From a virus: a stretch of 20,296 nt of DNA. The stretch spans positions 1 through 20,296 of the IMG/VR virus record IMGVR_UViG_3300024358_000414; one strand, given 5' to 3'. Of this stretch, positions 16,489 to 20,296 are shown in pieces. The position numbers were made by a program, and so were the translations under genes. Every line of letters begins with the position of its first letter. Positions within the stretch are counted from its first letter, which is position 1. The notes under the pieces are model-generated. The model had not been told where the DNA came from. It did no database searches and saw only the letters and a program-made list of their open reading frames with translations.

Positions 16489-16970
16489 TCTTCAATACCT
16501 TCATACTCTGCAAGTTGTTTGCGGAAAACTTCTAGTTGTTCCATTAGGTTAACAAGTCCGTCGTGATTCATAGTGATAGCACTATATCCCATTTTGAATT
16601 CTAGTCGATTCTCGCTAGTCATACCTAGTGTGTAATAAGTTACAGCAGGCTTTTTAGGTTCGGGTGGAAGATAACCACCACCATCACCTCCGCCGTACTC
16701 TGTAGTTTCCTTTTGTTCAGGAAATGGAATTACATTACTGGGTTTCTTTTTAATCCAATTTAACATTTTTCTATCCCATTCTACATCCATGTTAAGCCAA
16801 CGTCCAACAGGTGGACACCAAAAAGGCATTGCTAATACTATAAGCCACACTAGTTGAATAAGCTCTGGTCTAATGTCTTTGTAGTATAACGCAACAGGCA
16901 AGCCAATACCTAGATAAATGGCGCCTGTCCAAAACATCCAGTAGCCGCCTGTGCGTTCAAATAACTTCAT
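16485..16970 (-). CDS. Two-TM membrane protein with a cytoplasmic C-terminal domain
   Basis: This 161-aa protein (MKLFERTGGYWMFWTGAIYL...) has two transmembrane helices (about residues 10-30 and 36-60). A Gly/Pro-rich linker (YGGGDGGGYLPPEPKKP) and a small C-terminal domain follow (YYTLGMTSENRLEFKMGYSA, then LVNLMEQLEVFRKQL). Only one base separates its ATG 16970 from the stop of the SPFH gene. The frame reaches a TTG at 16982, which would overlap that gene. I do not recognise the family by name; similar proteins occur in aquatic T4-like phages. Confidence 0.82.
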   Translation of the reverse strand: MKLFERTGGYWMFWTGAIYLGIGLPVALYYKDIRPELIQLVWLIVLAMPFWCPPVGRWLNMDVEWDRKMLNWIKKKPSNVIPFPEQKETTEYGGGDGGGYLPPEPKKPAVTYYTLGMTSENRLEFKMGYSAITMNHDGLVNLMEQLEVFRKQLAEYEGIEE

Positions 16971-16971
16971 G

Positions 16972-17769
16972 TTACTTGCCAATCACCACTTGACCTTTAA
17001 AGTCGTAGGGCACAACAACAGTATTGACTTTACCGTTCTTGATACCTTCGGCAATGTCTGCCTGTGCCTTAGCCTGCATGTATGCAATACTTTGGGCACC
17101 TTGGTTGGCTAGAGCTTGCATACGACGAGCTTCTGCTTCGGCAGTCTTTACTTCAACTTCTTTCTGCTTGAACTCGTTCTTGGCACGAACAAGAGCATTA
17201 GCAGATTCAACAACAGAGTCTGCTGGCACAATGTTACGAATTAACACTTGGCTAACAGTAATAGCACCGTCCAATTTCTCATCTACTAGAGTCTTTTGGA
17301 TTTGTTCGCGAATAGCCTGCTCCATCGGCTGACGATTATCAGCCATATCCAATGCTTCGTACTTTCGTGCTTCTTTATAGATAGCATTACGAGCGGCATT
17401 GTAAATGTAATTAAACATCAAATATGTGTCGCCGTCGTGCTTGATGTGGAAGGCTTTTGACTTGCTATTGTAAAGTTCAGCAACTTGGCTTTGGTTCAAG
17501 TTATAGATAACAATAGCATCAAAGTCTTTCATGGTGCTGTTATCTTTGGCAATAGGAGTCATGTCGTCAAGTTTGACGTTAACATCTTTGACTGGGAATG
17601 TAAGAACATCACCAATAATAACTTGGTTAAAACTACCGGGTAGTAGCTCTTCATTTTTAACTTGCTTGTCAAAGCCAACCCGCAAGCCAACTTCACCAGT
17701 TTCGATACGAGTACAGCCTGTAGCAAGAACTGCGGCGGCAATAAGACCAAGGGTTGCGATACGTTTCAT
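16972..17769 (-). CDS. SPFH-domain (prohibitin/stomatin-like) lipoprotein
   Basis: This 265-aa protein begins with a signal peptide ending in LATGC, so Cys19 is a likely lipidation site. It continues with an SPFH domain (TRIETGEVGLRVGF, LTFPVKDVNVKLDDM, about residues 22-190) and an Ala/Glu/Lys-rich coiled-coil tail (about 190-245, VRAKNEFKQKEVEVKTAEAEARRMQALANQG in part). SPFH proteins form rings or cages on membranes and often govern membrane proteases, as HflKC does for FtsH. A lipid anchor would place this one outside the cytoplasm. AAGGA precedes ATG 17769. It follows an internal perfect promoter and sits directly before a two-TM gene, a zinc-ribbon gene and clpP. Confidence 0.9.
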   Translation of the reverse strand: MKRIATLGLIAAAVLATGCTRIETGEVGLRVGFDKQVKNEELLPGSFNQVIIGDVLTFPVKDVNVKLDDMTPIAKDNSTMKDFDAIVIYNLNQSQVAELYNSKSKAFHIKHDGDTYLMFNYIYNAARNAIYKEARKYEALDMADNRQPMEQAIREQIQKTLVDEKLDGAITVSQVLIRNIVPADSVVESANALVRAKNEFKQKEVEVKTAEAEARRMQALANQGAQSIAYMQAKAQADIAEGIKNGKVNTVVVPYDFKGQVVIGK

Positions 17770-17781
17770 GTTTGTGTGTCC

Positions 17782-17958
17782 TTAAAATAAAATAACGATT
17801 GTTGTCATCACTGCTACTGCTAACAGTGAAACAATTATACTATAGCCAAGTGTCTTTGTCAAAGACCATTTTTCCTTTCCACTTAATGCTCGCCAGCTGA
17901 CAATACTAAAATGGATTAGAACCGCAAAGACTATGAATACTAACCAAAGTCTAATCAT
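17782..17958 (-). CDS. 58-aa two-helix membrane protein
   Basis: This short gene encodes MIRLWLVFIVFAVLIHFSIV..., with two transmembrane helices (residues about 3-21 and 40-57) joined by a basic loop (WRALSGKEKWSLTKTLG). Its ATG overlaps the TGA of the 44-aa gene as ATGA. The stop lies 12 bases before the SPFH start. A perfect promoter lies inside its coding sequence. It could be a holin-like or small regulatory membrane protein, but nothing specific supports a function. Confidence 0.72.
   Translation of the reverse strand: MIRLWLVFIVFAVLIHFSIVSWRALSGKEKWSLTKTLGYSIIVSLLAVAVMTTIVILF
17834..17862 (-). promoter_or_regulatory. Perfect sigma70 consensus promoter inside the 58-aa gene
   Basis: The minus strand reads TTGACA (17862-17857), 17 bases and TATAAT (17839-17834). 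Transcription would start near 17827 and give the SPFH, two-TM, zinc-ribbon and clpP genes their own transcript. Confidence 0.75.
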
Positions 17959-18089
17959 GGATTTTCCTTTTTTACTTCTTCTTTTTTACGTTCTATAGGA
18001 GGAGGAAAGTATGGCTCTATTACATAGTGGTTGGCACTCCACCAACCAAATGCTGTAACAAAGCCATAAAAGAATATCTCAAGGACCAT
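17955..18089 (-). CDS. 44-aa membrane-associated microprotein
   Basis: This gene encodes 44 residues beginning MVLEIFFYGFVTAFGWWSAN. One hydrophobic N-terminal helix is followed by a Pro-rich stretch (EPYFPPPIERKK) and a charged tail. Its ATG shares a base with the stop of the LPP20-like lipoprotein gene (TAATG), and its stop overlaps the next ATG (ATGA). The double coupling is the main evidence that it is translated. Confidence 0.68.
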   Translation of the reverse strand: MVLEIFFYGFVTAFGWWSANHYVIEPYFPPPIERKKEEVKKENP

Positions 18090-18643
18090 TATTGATCCAA
18101 TTCTTTAAATGCCTCCGGAGCACGTTTGATAGCCATTTCTTGAAGTTTGTGCTGTTCTTTAGCACGTTTCAAGATGTTAGCATCGCCTGTAGGGAGAGCT
18201 ACTAGAACATAGGTACGGAACCATTTACCTTCCGGTACTCGTTTAATTTCTTTAAGTTCAACGCCAGTAAGGTCAACTTTGTCGCAAGAGCTACGACTTA
18301 CCATTTCATTAATGCTAGTGGCAGAGTTTTCGCCTTCTGAACGATAGACCTTGTTACGCATACTCATTGTACCGCCAGCAGTCATACAGATTTTTCTGTA
18401 GGCATCGTCTTTAGCCAGCAAGTCTGCATAACTAAAGTCTGTGCTACGGCCTGTGCCTGCTTCATATACGGCACTGGTGCTGGACGGAACTTCATACATC
18501 CACTTTGGAGCCTTATCAATAGCACGTTCAACCAATTTTTCTTGGCGTTCACGTTCCATGTCAGCTCGTTTGCCGTAAGGATCAGTTGTACCGCAAGCAG
18601 CCAATACAGCAACAATCGGCAATAAGGTAAGTATTTTTTTCAT
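18089..18643 (-). CDS. LPP20-like lipoprotein
   Basis: This 184-aa protein has a lipoprotein signal (MKKILTLLPIVAVLAAC, lipidated Cys17). The mature part includes APKWMYEVP, VYEAGTGRSTDFSYADLLAKDDAYRKIC and a C-terminal helical region. The pattern of an APKW block, a G-T-G-x-S stretch and a helix with DAYRKIC resembles LPP20-type outer-membrane lipoproteins. The final Asp after position +1 is absent (Cys-Gly-Thr-Thr), so an outer-membrane destination is likely under the enterobacterial +2 rule, which may not hold in this host. It follows the entericidin-like gene with a TAATG overlap. Confidence 0.78.
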   Translation of the reverse strand: MKKILTLLPIVAVLAACGTTDPYGKRADMERERQEKLVERAIDKAPKWMYEVPSSTSAVYEAGTGRSTDFSYADLLAKDDAYRKICMTAGGTMSMRNKVYRSEGENSATSINEMVSRSSCDKVDLTGVELKEIKRVPEGKWFRTYVLVALPTGDANILKRAKEQHKLQEMAIKRAPEAFKELDQ

Positions 18644-18765
18644 TATTTTCCACTCATCTTTTCTTTAGTCCATTCAGCGGACGATTTGATATCCTGACCA
18701 ACACCTGCTACTGTAGAGCAAGCGGTCAGGGCCAGTGCTACCATTAATGCAAATACTACTTTCAT
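18643..18765 (-). CDS. Entericidin-like small lipoprotein
   Basis: This 40-aa protein (MKVVFALMVALALTACSTVA, then GVGQDIKSSAEWTKEKMSGK) matches the entericidin A/B pattern: a lipoprotein signal ending in xTAC, then C-[ST]-T-V-x-G-x-G-x-D-[IV], then a short amphipathic helix. In enterobacteria, entericidin B is a bacteriolytic small lipoprotein and entericidin A is described as its antidote. This sequence cannot say which activity, if any, is kept. It is coupled at both ends: ATGA with the 42-aa gene, TAATG with the LPP20-like gene. The small size makes the family call moderate. Confidence 0.72.
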   Translation of the reverse strand: MKVVFALMVALALTACSTVAGVGQDIKSSAEWTKEKMSGK

Positions 18766-18890
18766 TTTGCCATCTCCTGACTCTGTGTTTTAACTGTGTC
18801 TACACCTTTGTCTAGCATACGAGCAATGCCGGAAAACCCAACAGTAGCTAGTACCAATCCAAAGATAGTGCCTGCGATAAATGCCTTCAT
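18762..18890 (-). CDS. 42-aa hydrophobic protein, first gene of the envelope cassette
   Basis: This protein (MKAFIAGTIFGLVLATVGFS...) has one N-terminal transmembrane helix or signal and a short polar tail (GIARMLDKGVDTVKTQSQEM). It resembles small membrane proteins of aquatic T4-like phages. GAGG precedes the ATG, the perfect promoter at 18926-18954 lies upstream, and its stop overlaps the entericidin-like ATG (ATGA). Confidence 0.75.
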   Translation of the reverse strand: MKAFIAGTIFGLVLATVGFSGIARMLDKGVDTVKTQSQEMAK

Positions 18891-18925
18891 AAAGTTTGCC
18901 TCAATATGTTGTTAAACATGAGTAT

Positions 18926-18954
18926 ATTATATGTGAACTCAAGTCAAATGTCAA
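18926..18954 (-). promoter_or_regulatory. Perfect sigma70 consensus promoter for the envelope cassette
   Basis: TTGACA (18954-18949), 17 bases and TATAAT (18931-18926). The -35 box begins 1 base after the stop of the secreted Cys-rich protein gene. Transcription would begin near 18919. Confidence 0.93.
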
Positions 18955-18955
18955 G

Positions 18956-19480
18956 TCACCATTTGTCCACAACTGTCCAAAGTTCATCATTTTTGCATAT
19001 GACTCCTTTGGAAAACTGTAAACGTCCATTGTTATAGCGTTCACTAAAGTATCGACATTTGGTTCCTTTGAACATAAAGTAACCTTTTTTGGCTACAGTA
19101 CCAAATTCTGTTTCCAAACCTTCGTCACCAATTCTCAAAGGACGATTTCGTTGTGCGCTTTCGCTACACACTAACATAGTTTCGGACTGGTACTTGCCGC
19201 CTAGTCGCATGTTCAATTCACTCAAACCATATTCAATGGCTTTTTGGCAACTAATCTCTGGATCTCCGTAGTCTTCGTGTGTCCAATTTACATTATGTTT
19301 TTCACCGTCGATTATAATGCTAAACTTAACTTGACACTTTTGGTTACTTTTGATTTTAACCAAATCGTCAATATTGCCCATTTTGCGATCAGCAGTAACT
19401 TTACTAACCTGACGCACTTGGCAGTCTTCAGCTAGTACTGTTTGACTAATCAATGCCAAAAGAATGAGAAGTTTTTTCAT
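18956..19480 (-). CDS. Secreted Cys-rich protein
   Basis: This 174-aa protein starts with a Sec signal peptide (MKKLLILLALISQTVLA, cleavage before EDCQV) and has a mature part with six Cys residues, suggesting disulfides in the periplasm. No domain is recognised. ATG 19480 overlaps the TGA of the lipoprotein gene (ATGA); a TTG nine bases upstream (19489) is the only other start in frame there. Confidence 0.78.
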   Translation of the reverse strand: MKKLLILLALISQTVLAEDCQVRQVSKVTADRKMGNIDDLVKIKSNQKCQVKFSIIIDGEKHNVNWTHEDYGDPEISCQKAIEYGLSELNMRLGGKYQSETMLVCSESAQRNRPLRIGDEGLETEFGTVAKKGYFMFKGTKCRYFSERYNNGRLQFSKGVICKNDELWTVVDKW

Positions 19481-19731
19481 TGTTCGCAATTATAAACAAA
19501 CCACCACATGTGTTCTTTGAGCAAGGCATTATATTGCCTGTCTATGGCAGATAATTGATCAGGGTCTTCGTTGAAGTTTTTTATTTGCTGAATTCGTTTA
19601 AGCTCTTTAAACTGCTCATTCTTTTGTTTGCAAGAAAGTTGCCAGTTTAAAAGTTGTTCGTAAGTGGGCACAGGTGCGCTGTTACTGCACCCTGCCACTG
19701 TTGCAATCAACAAAGTGATTAAAAGTCTCAT
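19477..19731 (-). CDS. Small lipoprotein
   Basis: This 84-aa protein has a lipoprotein signal with VAGC (lipidated Cys15). A mostly helical mature part (YEQLLNWQLSCKQKNEQFKEL) with Cys34 and Cys82 follows. It is coupled to both neighbours through ATGA overlaps. It could be an Rz1-like spanin subunit by size, but it lacks the Pro-rich character of Rz1 and is not nested in an Rz-like gene, so no function is assigned. Confidence 0.75.
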   Translation of the reverse strand: MRLLITLLIATVAGCSNSAPVPTYEQLLNWQLSCKQKNEQFKELKRIQQIKNFNEDPDQLSAIDRQYNALLKEHMWWFVYNCEQ

Positions 19732-20174
19732 TGAGCTTTGTCATTGAGTTCTACGTTAGACAACGCTGCAATAGTTTGGAATTTATCCCAAGCCATTTTT
19801 GCAGCAGGATTATTTTCTAGCTCGTCGTTCGGCAATACTGCTTCTAGCCAAATATAAGGCATACGTCGAGGATGGGCACCAAACTGGCGAGGTTGGTGGA
19901 ATTTACCTTGTTCCCAAAGTTCAATACTGACACTACGGAAACGGTCTTCGTCTTCGTCTTTGTATTTGCCCCATTCAGGAAGACTGCCGCTGAACAATCC
20001 ACGCATAGAGTGGGTATCGTTGCCACCGCCGTATCCTTGCCAAATACTCTGCCACTGTTTGTCATCTCGTGGGTCAAAATCGGTTCTGGCTATAATAATC
20101 AAAACATCATCGATGTCAACTACGCCTTCGACAATATCTCGAACGCAACGGCTGTAACTAAGACCAATTTTCAC
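19728..20174 (-). CDS. Conserved T4-like phage protein, unknown function
   Basis: This 148-aa protein (KIGLSYSRCVRDIVEG, then VVDIDDVLIIIARTDFDPRD, and later GKFHQPRQFGAHPRRMPYIWLE) belongs to a conserved uncharacterised family that I associate with aquatic T4-like phages. It is soluble and acidic in the middle. The start is GTG 20174, overlapping the previous TGA (GTGA), and its own stop overlaps the next ATG (ATGA). Function unknown. Confidence 0.82.
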   Translation of the reverse strand: MKIGLSYSRCVRDIVEGVVDIDDVLIIIARTDFDPRDDKQWQSIWQGYGGGNDTHSMRGLFSGSLPEWGKYKDEDEDRFRSVSIELWEQGKFHQPRQFGAHPRRMPYIWLEAVLPNDELENNPAAKMAWDKFQTIAALSNVELNDKAQ

Positions 20175-20296
20175 TTTATTTCCAATCTTACTTGTTTAAT
20201 TGAATCCCATCGGAAACTCTTCCAATGTTTGTTTTCCAAATCATACACAGGGCAAACATCTTCATTTACCTTGCGTATGATTTGGAAAACAAACAT
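20171..20296 (-). CDS. Small ORF reaching the right edge (possibly partial or altered)
   Basis: The frame reads MFVFQIIRKVNEDVCPVYDL and then ENKHWKSFRWDSIKQVRLEI, Lys, stop; 41 residues if it starts at the ATG that begins exactly at the last base. GTGA coupling to the next gene supports that the 3' part is coding. The first 22 bases of the frame form one arm of a perfect inverted repeat, so the N-terminal residues may be an assembly product. The gene could extend beyond the window. Confidence 0.55.
   Translation of the reverse strand: MFVFQIIRKVNEDVCPVYDLENKHWKSFRWDSIKQVRLEIK
20225..20296. repeat. Perfect 22-bp inverted repeat at the window end
   Basis: Bases 20225-20246 are the exact reverse complement of 20275-20296, with 28 bases between. 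The right arm ends at the last base of the window. It may be a real hairpin, or a contig-end or fold-back artefact. Confidence 0.95.

Noticed and set aside
19477-19731. Rz1-type spanin lipoprotein
   Set aside because: It is not nested in or next to an Rz-like gene and lacks a Pro-rich mature region.
20092-20119. TTGACA-16-TATTAT on the minus strand
   Set aside because: It is within conserved codons (VDIDDVLIIIA) of a phage gene, so the match is probably coincidental. Kept only as a weak candidate.

Overview
This window reads as part of a T4-like (myovirus-type) bacteriophage genome, most like the aquatic T4-like phages related to cyanophages and pelagiphages, infecting a Gram-negative host. 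The case rests on: two large virion or tail-fibre proteins of the kind seen in those phages; T4-type late promoters (TATAAATA or GATAAATA); a T4-gp30-type ATP-dependent DNA ligase; many uncharacterised phage genes packed with ATGA, GTGA and TAATG overlaps; and auxiliary metabolic genes (IscA/HesB, Fe/Mn superoxide dismutase, QueD-like, UvdE, MazG-like, Bax-inhibitor-1, ClpP). Lipoprotein signals and an entericidin-like peptide point to a proteobacterial-type envelope, but the host cannot be named from sequence alone. Almost all genes are on the minus strand, so operons are read here from high to low coordinates.

Layout from the right end. (1) 20296-18956: a coupled run of a partial small ORF, a conserved phage protein, a small lipoprotein and a secreted Cys-rich protein. 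(2) 18954-15722: a perfect sigma70-consensus promoter drives a nine-gene envelope cassette: a 42-aa hydrophobic protein, an entericidin-like lipoprotein, an LPP20-like lipoprotein, two very small ORFs (44 and 58 aa), an SPFH lipoprotein, a two-TM protein, a 58-aa zinc-ribbon protein and ClpP. A second perfect promoter lies inside it, just before the SPFH gene. (3) 15690-14934: a late-promoter HExxH metallopeptidase. (4) 14945-9802: a perfect early-type promoter followed by DNA ligase, two small proteins, a MazG-like hydrolase, BI-1, a Trp-rich phage protein and a twitch-type radical SAM protein. (5) 9810-8525: a promoter, a 397-aa phage protein with a TTG start, and a strong intrinsic terminator. 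(6) 8500-7019: a late tail-fibre-like protein. (7) 7016-5073: an early promoter, QueD-like, a small membrane protein, UvdE, and a small coiled-coil protein. (8) 5076-2512: a mixed-strand region holding two plus-strand genes (an H1-like basic protein and a zinc-finger protein), a DUF6492-like glycosyltransferase, SOD, and a candidate structured RNA. (9) 2860-1: a late unit of IscA and a giant repeat-containing virion protein that runs off the left edge.

The genes fall into a consensus-sigma70 (early, host RNA polymerase) class for metabolism, repair and envelope, and a late class (TATAAATA) for virion proteins, IscA and the metallopeptidase. The early promoters repeatedly sit at the stop codon of the preceding gene. 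The most interesting items are the lipoprotein-SPFH-ClpP envelope cassette, the candidate pseudoknotted RNA at 3745-3844 behind a late promoter, and a perfect 22-bp inverted repeat that ends exactly at the right edge.
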